A stretch of 64,000 bases of DNA from Sutcliffiella halmapala (GCF_002019665.1 NZ_KV917375.1:1162390-1226389); one strand, 5' to 3'; counted from the first letter of the stretch, positions 8,484-16,740 are shown. The notes: generated by a model from the sequence alone, not told the origin. Numbers and translations are program-made.

Positions 8484-9308
8484 ATGAAAAAGTTTGATAT
8501 TCTAACACCTATTGGACTAGTTCTTGGATTTGCAATGATTATGTTAGGAATTATAAGCAGTTCAGGTATTGCTGGCTCCCTTTATTTTATTGATATTACG
8601 TCTATATTCATTGTTATAGGGGGTACGTTAGGAGCATTACTAGTCAATTTCAACTTACAAGAAATAAAATCCATGCCACGTGTTATGAGAGTAGCCTTTT
8701 CTCGTGAAGATACTAAGCTATCAAACCTTATTGAAACGTTCGTAAGGCTATCTGATCGTGCTAGACGTGAAGGTTTATTATCATTAGAAGCAGAGTTGGA
8801 AGATGTGGAAGATAAGTTTATAAAAAAAGGGGTACTATTAGCAGTTGATGGGGTAGAGCCAGAAGTAATAAATGATATTATGAATGCCGAAATCTCTGCT
8901 ATGGAGGAACGTCATATAAAAGGAAGAACCTTATTAGAGAAAGCAGGAGAGTATGCACCAGCTTGGGGAATGGCTGGAACATTAATTGGATTAGTTTTAA
9001 TGCTAAAGAATTTAGATGATCCAAGTTCATTGGGTCCAAATATGGCTATAGCTATTCTTACAACTTTATATGGAGTATTATTAGCAAATCTTGTTTTTCT
9101 ACCGATGGCAAGTAAATTAGCTAATAAAACGGAACAGGAAGTGTTTTTTAAGCAAATAATCATTGAAGGTGTCATTGGGGTTCAATCGGGACAAAATCCC
9201 AAATTGCTAGAAGAAAAGCTATCTGCGTTCCTATCAACAGAGGAACGTAAAAAACAAGGAATAGAAGAAATAGAAGTACCGGAGGGAATGGAGGAGAAAG
9301 TTCAATGA
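8484..9308 (+). CDS. motP: flagellar stator subunit MotP (Na+-type)
   Basis: A 274-aa MotA/TolQ/ExbB-family inner-membrane protein. Four membrane segments are evident at about residues 8-27, 32-52, 155-172 and 182-205. A large cytoplasmic loop holds the charged rotor-contact segment SDRARREGLLSLEAELE, and PAWGMAGTLIGLV precedes TM3. With MotS it forms the stator that couples ion flow to flagellar rotation. The location directly after ccpA, with motS overlapping by 4 bases, is the hallmark of the Na+-driven MotPS pair in Bacillus; ion specificity is inferred from that orthology. ATG follows AGGAGAG. Confidence 0.92.
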   Translation: MKKFDILTPIGLVLGFAMIMLGIISSSGIAGSLYFIDITSIFIVIGGTLGALLVNFNLQEIKSMPRVMRVAFSREDTKLSNLIETFVRLSDRARREGLLSLEAELEDVEDKFIKKGVLLAVDGVEPEVINDIMNAEISAMEERHIKGRTLLEKAGEYAPAWGMAGTLIGLVLMLKNLDDPSSLGPNMAIAILTTLYGVLLANLVFLPMASKLANKTEQEVFFKQIIIEGVIGVQSGQNPKLLEEKLSAFLSTEERKKQGIEEIEVPEGMEEKVQ

Positions 9309-10060
9309 AGATAAGGAAGCGTAAGGCGTCAAAGAGTGGAGGCGCTCCGGGATGGATGGTTACATTTTCCGACCTAGTTACACTTGTGCTTGTTTTCTTT
9401 ATCTTACTCTTTTCCATGTCCCAAATAGATTTAGTAAAATTCAAAGCAGTAGCAAATTCCTTTAATAAAGTAAATATTTTAGATTATTATCCTTCTGCTG
9501 TTCCTTTTGATCATCCTAGTGACTATTCTATTGACTATGAGTCTACCAATAATAGAGATGGTGATGTGTCTAATGAAAATCAAGGAAATGCAAGCTTACA
9601 AGAACTTTTACAAGAAGTACAAGCTTTTTTAGAAGCGAATAATTTAGAGGATGTTGTAATTGCCAATCGGACAGAACGAGGGATTGTCTTAGTTCTGGAG
9701 GAAAAGGTGTTATTTGAAACTGCAGAAGCTACTATTCTACCAATTGCTCATCCATTTTTGGATAAAGTGGGAAGGTTGTTAAGCAAAATCCCTAATTTAG
9801 TCAAAGTGGAAGGACATACGGATAATCGTCCAATCTCAACTGGAAAATTCCCATCTAACTGGGAGTTATCTGCTGCTCGAGCAAGTAGTGTTATCCGTTA
9901 TTTAGTAGCGGAGCATGATTTGGATGCGGAACGATTTGTTGCGGTAGGTTATGGTGAAACAAGACCAATTGTGCCAAATAATTCTAGTGAGAATTATCAA
10001 AAGAATAGAAGGGTGGAAATTGTGATTTCTGACCCACAGCATGAGGAAAGGATCAATTGA
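9305..10060 (+). CDS. motS: flagellar stator subunit MotS (Na+-type)
   Basis: A 251-aa MotB-family protein with a short basic N-terminus, one membrane helix (residues about 19-40) and a periplasmic OmpA/peptidoglycan-binding domain (about 115-245; VEGHTDNRPI, NWELSAARAS, NRRVEI). The ion-binding Asp is in TFSDLVTLVLVFFILLFSMS (Asp23). The V/L-rich helix resembles MotS rather than the MotB helix of the neighbouring pair, PYADLLTLLLALFIVLFSMS. Its start overlaps the motP stop by 4 bases, implying translational coupling and stoichiometric assembly. The gene converges on motB. Confidence 0.93.
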   Translation: MKIRKRKASKSGGAPGWMVTFSDLVTLVLVFFILLFSMSQIDLVKFKAVANSFNKVNILDYYPSAVPFDHPSDYSIDYESTNNRDGDVSNENQGNASLQELLQEVQAFLEANNLEDVVIANRTERGIVLVLEEKVLFETAEATILPIAHPFLDKVGRLLSKIPNLVKVEGHTDNRPISTGKFPSNWELSAARASSVIRYLVAEHDLDAERFVAVGYGETRPIVPNNSSENYQKNRRVEIVISDPQHEERIN

Positions 10061-10076
10061 TATTGGTCTTTTTTTT
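10048..10076 (+). terminator. motS terminator
   Basis: A 7-9-bp stem overlapping the motS stop (GATCAAT with ATTGGTC, loop TGAT) followed by eight T residues. Confidence 0.6.
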
Positions 10077-10086
10077 GTTACCCTGA

Positions 10087-10309
10087 AAAATAAGTAGGTT
10101 GCCTGTTAAACTCCCTGTTGATCTCCGTTGCAGGTGTTCGCTTTCCGCGGGGTCTCCTCGGCTTTGCCTGGGTCTCCACAAAGCGCTACTTCCCGCAGGA
10201 GTCTCATACCTTCCACTTCAATCTACAGGGGAGACGGGGAAACTTAACATCTCCCTTTTTCATGAACCATGATGCAAATTTTCTTTGTATTGCATGGGTG
10301 TCTATCCAG
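10087..10309 (-). repeat. dispersed repeat family A, full-length copy
   Basis: About 220 bp fill most of the 397-base motS-motB gap. Core blocks match the copy at 20231-20400 in the opposite orientation: TGTTGATCTCCG, CGCTTTCCGCGGGG, CTCCTCGGCTTTGCCTG, TCTCCACAAAGCGCTA, CCGCAGGAGTCTCA. A distal part ending GCATGGGTGTCT is shared with 3541-3740. GC content is visibly higher than in the flanking DNA. No credible gene lies here. Confidence 0.7.
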
Positions 10310-10363
10310 AAAATAGATAGGTTATCTGTTAAACTGCCTGATGATTTCCGTTCTAGGCGCTCG
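10310..10363 (-). repeat. truncated tandem second copy of family A
   Basis: The first ~54 bases of the element recur (AAAATAGATAGG, CTGTTAAACTGCCTG, TGATTTCCG) and then stop at GGCGCTCG. The result is a direct repeat of 10087-10140 about 223 bp downstream. Confidence 0.65.
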
Positions 10364-10429
10364 TAACAAATATCGTTTCAAAGTTAAGAAGGAGCTAAAA
10401 CTTACAACCTTTTTTAGAATATAACAGGA

Positions 10430-10460
10430 AAAAAGCCAACCTGAATTTGGTTTGGCTTTA
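10430..10460 (-). terminator. motAB terminator
   Basis: Read on the minus strand: AAAGCCAAACC, 9-nt loop, a complementary arm ending TTGGCTTTTTT. It overlaps the motB stop codon. Confidence 0.75.
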
Positions 10461-11213
10461 GTTTCTTGGTAGTATTAATATTTCTACTCGTCTGTTTTGT
10501 GCTTTGCCTGTTGCTGTTTCATTGGAAGTGATAGGTTTGAATTCGCCAAAGCCTTTAGCACTGAACCAACTTGGGTCGAGTTTATCATTTTCTATAATAA
10601 TTTTCATAAAATTAACAGCTCTCATGACACTTAATTCCCAGTTTGATGAAAATTGGGAATTGTTAATTGGGACATTATCTGTATGGCCACTTATAATAAT
10701 GTTTCGAGGTGGATCCAATACTAATAAATCTGAAATTTCTTTAGCAATCACCAAATCTTCTTTTCTTACTTGATCACTACCAGATGTAAATAGTACGTTA
10801 TCACGAATTAAGATTAATAGTCCTTCATCTGTTAAGGAAGTATCGAGATTATTATTTAACTTTTTATCTATAATATAAGTGTTAATCTTTTTTTGTAGTG
10901 ATACTAGTTCTTGCCAGTCGATCTCCTTATCCCGCTTTTCTTCCTTTTCCTTATCGTCTTGCTCTTCTTGCTCATCTAAAACGGTTGCGTTCTCGCGAGA
11001 AATGGGACTTGGATACTCGAGGATACCTGTACCCTTAGTAAAAACTTCATTAAAAACCTCAGAAAGTGCTTGAAACTTTTTGGCATCGATGGAACTCATT
11101 GAGAATAAAACAATAAACAATGCTAAAAGGAGAGTTAAGAGATCAGCATAAGGAATTAACCAAGACTCATCAATATGCTCTTCATGGTTTTGCTTCTTCC
11201 GACGCCTACTCAT
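10458..11213 (-). CDS. motB: flagellar stator subunit MotB (H+-type)
   Basis: A 251-aa MotB. A basic N-terminus is followed by one membrane helix carrying the proton-binding Asp in PYADLLTLLLALFIVLFSMS (Asp24). Then come a plug/linker, a very acidic/basic patch (EEQDDKEKEEKRDKE, about 82-96) and a periplasmic OmpA-like peptidoglycan-binding domain (ISGHTDNVPI, NWELSVMRAV, NRRVEIL). The start overlaps the motA end by 8 bases. Together with MotA it forms the proton-driven stator. The pair converges on motPS, unlike B. subtilis, where motAB lies far away. Confidence 0.93.
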   Translation of the reverse strand: MSRRRKKQNHEEHIDESWLIPYADLLTLLLALFIVLFSMSSIDAKKFQALSEVFNEVFTKGTGILEYPSPISRENATVLDEQEEQDDKEKEEKRDKEIDWQELVSLQKKINTYIIDKKLNNNLDTSLTDEGLLILIRDNVLFTSGSDQVRKEDLVIAKEISDLLVLDPPRNIIISGHTDNVPINNSQFSSNWELSVMRAVNFMKIIIENDKLDPSWFSAKGFGEFKPITSNETATGKAQNRRVEILILPRN

Positions 11214-12000
11214 TCTTTTCTAAATCACTTTCTTCAAGGATTTTTTTTCTTTCACTTGCTGGCAAATAGGAGGATAGCTTACGTTCAATAACTCTAGGCG
11301 CTTCGCCTTCTAAAATGGATAATATTCCTTCAATCATCATATATTTCAATTGTGCTTCTTGTTTTGATTTCCTCTTTAGCTTATTTGCAAATGGATGCCA
11401 AAGCACATACCCTGTGAAAATCCCGAGTAATGTCGCAACGAATGCAGCACTAATGGCTTTTCCTAATCCTTCTATATCATTCATATATTGTAAGGCAGCA
11501 ACTAAACCAATAACTGCCCCCAAAACTCCTAATGTCGGTGCGTATGTTCCAGCTTGAGTAAATATTAATGCTCCTGATTGATGTCTGTCTTCCATCGCTT
11601 CAATTTCTTCTGATAATACATCACTGATAAAATCTGCACTTTGTCCATCAATTGCTAATGATAATCCATTCTTTAAAAAATCATCTTCCACTTCATTTGT
11701 TTTTGTTTCAAGTGCTAGCAGCCCTTCTTTTCTTGCCACTTGAGCCCAGCTTGAGAACATTTTAATTAATTCGATTGGGTCCATTAATTGCTTTTCTTTA
11801 AATAAAATACCAAAAAGCTTTGGCACTCTTTTGATTTCAGAGCTTGGAAAGGCGATTGTTACTGCTCCTACTGTACCTAACAAAATAATTAAAAGAGCTG
11901 CTGGATTGATTAACGCAACCGGACTAACTCCTTTAAAAAACATCCCTACTCCAACAGCTATTAACCCTAAGATTAGACCTATTATCGATGACTTGTCCAT
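11206..12000 (-). CDS. motA: flagellar stator subunit MotA (H+-type)
   Basis: A 264-aa MotA with four membrane segments (about 5-23, 32-50, 150-168, 182-202). The cytoplasmic segment WAQVARKEGLLALE carries the rotor-interacting charges, and AGTYAPTLGVLGAVIGLVA and SAAFVATLLGIFTGYVLWHPFANK match B. subtilis MotA closely. The frame extends upstream to 12060, but ATG at 12000 with AGGTGGG nine bases before gives the canonical MDKSSIIG start. A sigma-D-like promoter at 12106-12132 would place the operon under flagellar control. Confidence 0.94.
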   Translation of the reverse strand: MDKSSIIGLILGLIAVGVGMFFKGVSPVALINPAALLIILLGTVGAVTIAFPSSEIKRVPKLFGILFKEKQLMDPIELIKMFSSWAQVARKEGLLALETKTNEVEDDFLKNGLSLAIDGQSADFISDVLSEEIEAMEDRHQSGALIFTQAGTYAPTLGVLGAVIGLVAALQYMNDIEGLGKAISAAFVATLLGIFTGYVLWHPFANKLKRKSKQEAQLKYMMIEGILSILEGEAPRVIERKLSSYLPASERKKILEESDLEKNE

Positions 12001-12105
12001 ATGAAATGCCCACCTGTCTTTTTTACACGGCTGTTTGCTATTGTATAAACCTCGATACATTTGAAAGTATAGACATTTATTAATAACTAAACTCCTTCTA
12101 TAATT

Positions 12106-12132
12106 ATTTCGACAAAATCTCTTATTCTTTTA
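12106..12132 (-). promoter_or_regulatory. sigma-D (flagellar) promoter of motAB
   Basis: On the minus strand TAAA, a 15-base spacer and GTCGAAAT fit the sigma-D consensus TAAA N14-16 GCCGATAT at 10 of 12 positions. B. subtilis motAB is known to be sigma-D dependent. The rest of the 310-base motA-acuC gap shows only the acuC terminator. Confidence 0.65.
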
Positions 12133-12263
12133 GGGATTGTTACTTATTATTTTATAAAATTATTGAAAGTTTGTTTAATAATAGGGGGAGAGGTAAAATA
12201 AATTACGTGGATATGAATATCACCAATAAGTTATTCATAAATCATGGCCTTATAGTTATGCGA

Positions 12264-12298
12264 TAAAAAACACTCCCCCTATAATTAGGAAAAGTGTT
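12264..12298 (-). terminator. acuABC terminator
   Basis: On the minus strand, a 12-bp stem with three G-U pairs (AACACTTTTCCT with AGGGGGAGTGTT), 6-nt loop, then TTTTTT. Confidence 0.75.
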
Positions 12299-12310
12299 AA
12301 TTTTTATTGT

Positions 12311-13486
12311 TCAGCCGATATTGTGGTTATCTTTACGAAGGTGGCTGATAGGGTATAGAGCTTTTAATAGTATTTGTTTATTTTTTTCTGTAATTTCTTG
12401 TTTTCGCGGGATGTCCTTGTACATATTTGTTGGATCCTCCCATGTCACTGGAAGTTCGACAGGTGAAGCATCTTGCCAGGTTTCGAGCCACTCGTTTGGT
12501 ATTGCACCATGTACATTATTTTTATCAATCATTTCTGCCCAAATATGGGACCATGCTCTCGGGACTACTCTCCAGATATCATAGCCACCGCCACCTACTG
12601 CGATCCAGCGACCGTTACAGTGTTGATGTGCTAGTTTATGTGCTAGCTTTGGAATTTCACGGTATACGTTAATGGTTGTGGAGAGATGTGTAAGTGGATC
12701 ATAGTAATGGGCATCTACTCCGTTTTGCGTTAAGATAATGTCTGGTTTGAAAAAGTCTGCGATTTCAGTAAGCGCTTGCTCATAAACCTCTAGAAAGGAT
12801 TCGTCCTCTGTAAAAGCATCGATGGGTACATTAAAGGAATAGCCATAACCCTCACCTTGGCCACGTTCATTGACATTACCTGTTCCAGGGAACAAGTATC
12901 TACCTGTCTCATGAATCGATAAGGTGCAAACGTCAGGGTCTTCATAGAAGGCCCACTGTACACCATCTCCATGATGGGCATCGGTATCTACATATAGTAC
13001 ACGGGCATTATACTTTTCTTGCAAATATTTAATGGCAACAGCACTATCATTGTAAATACAAAATCCAGAAGCTTTGCCACGAAAACCATGATGAAGACCT
13101 CCACCTAGATTTAGTGCATGTTCTGCTTTTCCGTTCATCACATAGTCTACGGCTGTTAATGTACCACCAACAAGCAGTGCACTAGCCTCGTGCATATTAG
13201 GAAAGATGGGGGTATCCTCTGTTCCAAGTCCATAGTTGCTTGCTTTTTCTTTTGATAATAATCCCTTACCAGCTAGTTTTACTGCTTCGATATAACGAGG
13301 GTCATGAATGGAAGTCAATTCCTCATCAGTTGCCATTCTTGGTGGCACAACATCTTGAAAGGAAAGTAGATTACTTTTTTGAAGTAAATCGTATGTCAAC
13401 TTCACTCTAAGCTGGTTAAAAGGGTGATTTTCACTAAATTTATACGTTTGAAAATCATCCGAGTAAACAAAAACCGCTTTTTTCAT
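12311..13486 (-). CDS. acuC: acetoin utilization protein AcuC, protein/acetyl-lysine deacetylase
   Basis: A 391-aa class I histone-deacetylase-fold Zn hydrolase. In B. subtilis AcuC deacetylates, and so reactivates, acetyl-CoA synthetase AcsA. Active-site motifs are present: the His pair in LGGGLHHGFRGKASGF, DTDAHHGDG (Zn Asp and His), the second Zn Asp in NGVDAHYYDPL, and GGGGYD. ATG at 13486 with AGGTG 7 bases upstream is used; the reading frame extends further but without support. Its ATGA overlaps the acuB stop, so the two are translationally coupled. It is the last gene of acuA-acuB-acuC. Confidence 0.95.
   Translation of the reverse strand: MKKAVFVYSDDFQTYKFSENHPFNQLRVKLTYDLLQKSNLLSFQDVVPPRMATDEELTSIHDPRYIEAVKLAGKGLLSKEKASNYGLGTEDTPIFPNMHEASALLVGGTLTAVDYVMNGKAEHALNLGGGLHHGFRGKASGFCIYNDSAVAIKYLQEKYNARVLYVDTDAHHGDGVQWAFYEDPDVCTLSIHETGRYLFPGTGNVNERGQGEGYGYSFNVPIDAFTEDESFLEVYEQALTEIADFFKPDIILTQNGVDAHYYDPLTHLSTTINVYREIPKLAHKLAHQHCNGRWIAVGGGGYDIWRVVPRAWSHIWAEMIDKNNVHGAIPNEWLETWQDASPVELPVTWEDPTNMYKDIPRKQEITEKNKQILLKALYPISHLRKDNHNIG
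12767..12780. promoter_or_regulatory. cre-like sequence inside acuC
   Basis: AGTAAGCGCTTGCT fits the cre consensus TGWAARCGYTWNCW at 13 of 14 positions and is nearly palindromic. The location within coding sequence makes function uncertain. Confidence 0.25.
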
Positions 13487-14127
13487 GAGGTAACACCTGG
13501 CAAATTCGGCCATAGAACTTCATAGCCTTCCTTTTGTAAATCCTTAATTACCCCAGTAGGATTCATCGTATAAACTCTAAAAACTAGTATTTTATAGCGC
13601 TCGTCTTCATGTGGATACACAAGTACACTTAGAATATTAAGCTTTCTTTCTCGCAAGATAGAGGTGACCTCCGCTAGTTTTCCAGAGATATTTTCAACTT
13701 TCACTTCAAATTGTGATGCTGGCTGATTGGCACCTGTGAGTTGAACAAATGTATAAAGTAAATCAGATTCTGTTACGATACCCACTAGTTTTGAATCTCT
13801 TACAATTGGAAGACAGCTAATTTTGTATTCAAAAAATAATGCTGCAACCTCCTCGACAAAATCTAGTGGATGGCCTGTTAATAGATTCGTTTTCATCACC
13901 TTTGATAAAGGCTGTGTTAAATCATCATTTTTGAAATTCTCAGAAAGTGAGGAATGCAAGACATCCCGAACATCCCGGTCTGATATAATGCCGACTAATT
14001 GCTTTTTAGCATTAACAATAGGTATATGACGAATACTCTTTTTTTCCATTAGATCCAAAGCATGTTCAACCGTATCGGTTGGAAGTAAGGTATGAACATT
14101 GCTCTTCATAATTCTTTCGACTATCAT
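13483..14127 (-). CDS. acuB: acetoin utilization protein AcuB (CBS-ACT)
   Basis: A 214-aa cytoplasmic protein with two CBS domains (about residues 5-60 and 75-130; IPIVNAKKQLVGIISDRDV, LPIVRDSKLVGIVTESDL) and a C-terminal ACT-like region (about 138-210). CBS and ACT modules suggest nucleotide and small-ligand sensing. In B. subtilis it belongs to the acetoin/acetate utilization operon, but its biochemical job is not settled. ATG follows GGGGGAG. It lies 44 bases after acuA and overlaps acuC. Confidence 0.94.
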   Translation of the reverse strand: MIVERIMKSNVHTLLPTDTVEHALDLMEKKSIRHIPIVNAKKQLVGIISDRDVRDVLHSSLSENFKNDDLTQPLSKVMKTNLLTGHPLDFVEEVAALFFEYKISCLPIVRDSKLVGIVTESDLLYTFVQLTGANQPASQFEVKVENISGKLAEVTSILRERKLNILSVLVYPHEDERYKILVFRVYTMNPTGVIKDLQKEGYEVLWPNLPGVTS

Positions 14128-14171
14128 TGATTCTCCCCCTTGTTAAACAAGTTCTCCTAAGACATCATATG

Positions 14172-14804
14172 CTAGTACATAAAGCGGTTGTGAAAGCGAA
14201 GTTGATCAAATCTTTGAACAGATTCTGAATCGACATTTTTCCCAATTCGAGCCATTAAACAATTGGCAGGATGAGAGCTGATTTCTGGATCATCTGTTGC
14301 GTAATATTCTAATCCACCAGCATTCATCATTTTTTCCATCACTTTTCGGTATTCCCAAACATTTAATCCTGTTCCCTTTAAATCCCAGTGCCAATAATAT
14401 TCGGTAGTAATCACGATATAGTCTTCCATCATCTTATCCATCATCGATACTTGTAATAGAGTTTTACCAACAGAGCTACCACGAGCTTCAGGTACTACTT
14501 CAATGGCTCCTAGCTCAATCAAATTCTCCATTTTTCCTTCTGACCATCTTTCCATAGGATCTGGATATAAATAAGTTACATATCCTACGATAGTATCTTG
14601 GGTCCTTGCGATAAGAATTCTACCCTCAGGAAGATCAGCAATTTCAATTAATGCTTTTCTCTGTTGCTCTGGTGGTCTAAAAGCAATTAAATCCTCGTGG
14701 AATTCATAACTCGCTAATTTATCTGCTGAAACAGGTCCTTCAATTATTATGCGACTATTTTTCGTTTTAATTTCTTTTGCATTATACGTTTTTCTATGTT
14801 CCAT
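14172..14804 (-). CDS. acuA: protein acetyltransferase AcuA (GNAT)
   Basis: A 210-aa GNAT-family N-acetyltransferase. In B. subtilis AcuA acetylates AcsA on Lys549 and inactivates it; AcuC reverses this. The acetyl-CoA binding segment is visible as LGAIEVVPEARGSSVGKTLLQ (R/Q-x-x-G-x-G/S type) around residues 95-115. ATG at 14804 has GGGTGGA 7 bases upstream. It heads the acuABC operon, divergent from its substrate gene acsA, sharing a 217-base control region with a cre site. Confidence 0.94.
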   Translation of the reverse strand: MEHRKTYNAKEIKTKNSRIIIEGPVSADKLASYEFHEDLIAFRPPEQQRKALIEIADLPEGRILIARTQDTIVGYVTYLYPDPMERWSEGKMENLIELGAIEVVPEARGSSVGKTLLQVSMMDKMMEDYIVITTEYYWHWDLKGTGLNVWEYRKVMEKMMNAGGLEYYATDDPEISSHPANCLMARIGKNVDSESVQRFDQLRFHNRFMY

Positions 14805-14877
14805 CTAGTAATCCACCCACTTTTGTCTACGATAGTATAAAACTATTTTCTCATTATACTGAAAAAAAACAAGGGAA

Positions 14878-14891
14878 ATAAAACGCTTTCA
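14878..14891 (-). promoter_or_regulatory. cre (CcpA operator) between acuABC and acsA
   Basis: TGAAAGCGTTTTAT on the minus strand matches TGWAARCGYTWNCW at 13 of 14. A TATAAT for acuA lies about 20 bases nearer acuA, so CcpA here would block acuABC. In B. subtilis both acsA and acuABC are CcpA-repressed. Confidence 0.7.
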
Positions 14892-14959
14892 AAATGTTAC
14901 TATTCCAGTTTACAAGAAAACAGAAAATTATTCATGCAATAATACTAATTTTTTTAAAA

Positions 14960-14988
14960 TTGAGAAAAGATAGAAACTGTACTATAAT
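14960..14988 (+). promoter_or_regulatory. sigma-A promoter of acsA
   Basis: TTGAGA, 17-base spacer, perfect TATAAT, 33 bases before the acsA start. Confidence 0.75.
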
Positions 14989-15021
14989 AGAGGGTATATT
15001 TTACATAAGGGGGAGTTGTAG

Positions 15022-16740
15022 ATGAAAGTGGAAGCGTTACCAGTAACAAAGGGGAACTATAATCTAGAAGACTATCAACAAACCTATCCAACTTTTGATT
15101 GGACGGAAGTAGAGAAAAACTTTAGTTTTGCAGAAACAGGTAGGGTGAATGTGGCATATGAAGCAATAGATCGTCATGCCCTAACACATCGTAAAAATAA
15201 AGTAGCTTTATATTATCGCGACACAGAACGTGAGGAAAAATACACGTTTAAAGAAATGAAAGAAATGTCCAACAAAGCTGGAAATGTATTAAGACAAATT
15301 TGTGATGTAGAAAAAGGGGACCGAGTATTTATTTTTATGCCTCGTTCCCCCGAGTTATATTTTGCAGCACTGGGAGCAATCAAATTAGGGGCAATTGTTG
15401 GGCCACTATTTGAAGCTTTTATGGAAGGTGCTGTTAAGGACCGTCTAGAGGACAGTGAAGCGAAGGTAATCATCACAACACCTGAATTAGTAAAGCGAAT
15501 TCCATTAGATGAACTTCCGGGATTAAAGCATGTTGTATTAGTTGGAGAAAATGTAAAAGAAGAAGGGTCTGTTGTTGATTTCAAAGCCCGAATGAAGGTA
15601 GCGAGTAAAAAACTTCAAATTGAATGGGTTGAAAAGACAGATGGATTAGTGCTTCATTACACGAGTGGATCTACCGGAAAACCTAAAGGAGTATTGCATG
15701 TCCATAATGCGATGGTGCAACATTATCAGACTGCTAAATGGGTGCTAGATTTAAAAGAAGAAGATGTATATTGGTGTACAGCTGATCCAGGTTGGGTTAC
15801 AGGCACCGCATACGGTATATTTGGTCCTTGGCTAGTGGGAGCTTCGAATGTTGTTGTAGGTGGACGCTTTAGACCAGAAGCATGGTATCAAACAATAGAA
15901 GATTATGGAGTTTCCGTATGGTATAGTGCTCCAACAGCCTTCCGTATGTTAATGGGTGCTGGTGATGAAGTAGTGAAAAAATTCGACTTATCCTCATTAC
16001 GTCATATCCTAAGTGTTGGAGAACCTTTAAATCCGGAAGTGATTCGTTGGGGAGTGAAGGTATTTAGCTTACGCGTTCATGATACATGGTGGATGACAGA
16101 AACAGGTGCACAATTAATCTGTAATTACCCTTGTATGGAAATCAAACCTGGTTCCATGGGTAAACCAATTCCAGGGGTGCAAGCGGCAATTGTTGATGAT
16201 CAAGGGAATGAGTTACCTCCATATAGAATGGGGAATCTCGCAATTAAAAAAGGCTGGCCATCGATGATGCACACCATTTGGAATAACAAAGAAAAGTATG
16301 AATCTTATTTCATGCCAGGTGGTTGGTATGTTTCAGGAGATTCCGCTTATATGGATGAGGAAGGTTATTTTTGGTTCCAAGGACGTATTGATGATGTGAT
16401 CATGACTTCTGGAGAGCGTGTTGGCCCATTTGAAGTAGAAAGTAAGCTATTGGAGCATCCTGCTGTTGCGGAAGCAGGAGTTATCGGGAAGCCAGATCCA
16501 GTACGTGGCGAAATTATCAAAGCCTTTGTCGCATTGCGAGATGGTTTTGAAGCGAGTGATGAACTGAAAGAGGAAATTCGTCAGTTCGTTAAACGAGGTC
16601 TTGCAGCACATGCGGCACCTCGAGAAATCGACTTCCGTGATAAATTACCAAAAACACGAAGCGGGAAGATCATGCGTCGCGTGTTGAAAGCTTGGGAGTT
16701 AGACCTACCGACTGGCGATTTATCAACGATGGAGGATTAA
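15022..16740 (+). CDS. acsA: acetyl-CoA synthetase
   Basis: A 572-aa AMP-forming acetate:CoA ligase of the ANL superfamily, the same length as B. subtilis AcsA. It activates acetate to acetyl-AMP and then acetyl-CoA, for growth on acetate or acetoin. Motifs: the P-loop-like LHYTSGSTGKPKGV (about 211-224), WWMTETGAQ, the hinge WFQGRIDDVIMTSGERVGP, and PKTRSGKIMRR with the catalytic, acetylatable lysine. Counting back from the C-terminus this lysine is residue 549, exactly the AcuA target known in B. subtilis. SD GGGGAG; promoter 14960-14988; terminator 16772-16807. Confidence 0.96.
   Translation: MKVEALPVTKGNYNLEDYQQTYPTFDWTEVEKNFSFAETGRVNVAYEAIDRHALTHRKNKVALYYRDTEREEKYTFKEMKEMSNKAGNVLRQICDVEKGDRVFIFMPRSPELYFAALGAIKLGAIVGPLFEAFMEGAVKDRLEDSEAKVIITTPELVKRIPLDELPGLKHVVLVGENVKEEGSVVDFKARMKVASKKLQIEWVEKTDGLVLHYTSGSTGKPKGVLHVHNAMVQHYQTAKWVLDLKEEDVYWCTADPGWVTGTAYGIFGPWLVGASNVVVGGRFRPEAWYQTIEDYGVSVWYSAPTAFRMLMGAGDEVVKKFDLSSLRHILSVGEPLNPEVIRWGVKVFSLRVHDTWWMTETGAQLICNYPCMEIKPGSMGKPIPGVQAAIVDDQGNELPPYRMGNLAIKKGWPSMMHTIWNNKEKYESYFMPGGWYVSGDSAYMDEEGYFWFQGRIDDVIMTSGERVGPFEVESKLLEHPAVAEAGVIGKPDPVRGEIIKAFVALRDGFEASDELKEEIRQFVKRGLAAHAAPREIDFRDKLPKTRSGKIMRRVLKAWELDLPTGDLSTMED

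Noticed and set aside
10118-10366. 82-codon plus-strand frame between motS and motB
   Set aside because: Lies wholly in a family A repeat, no SD, crosses the duplicated repeat junction.
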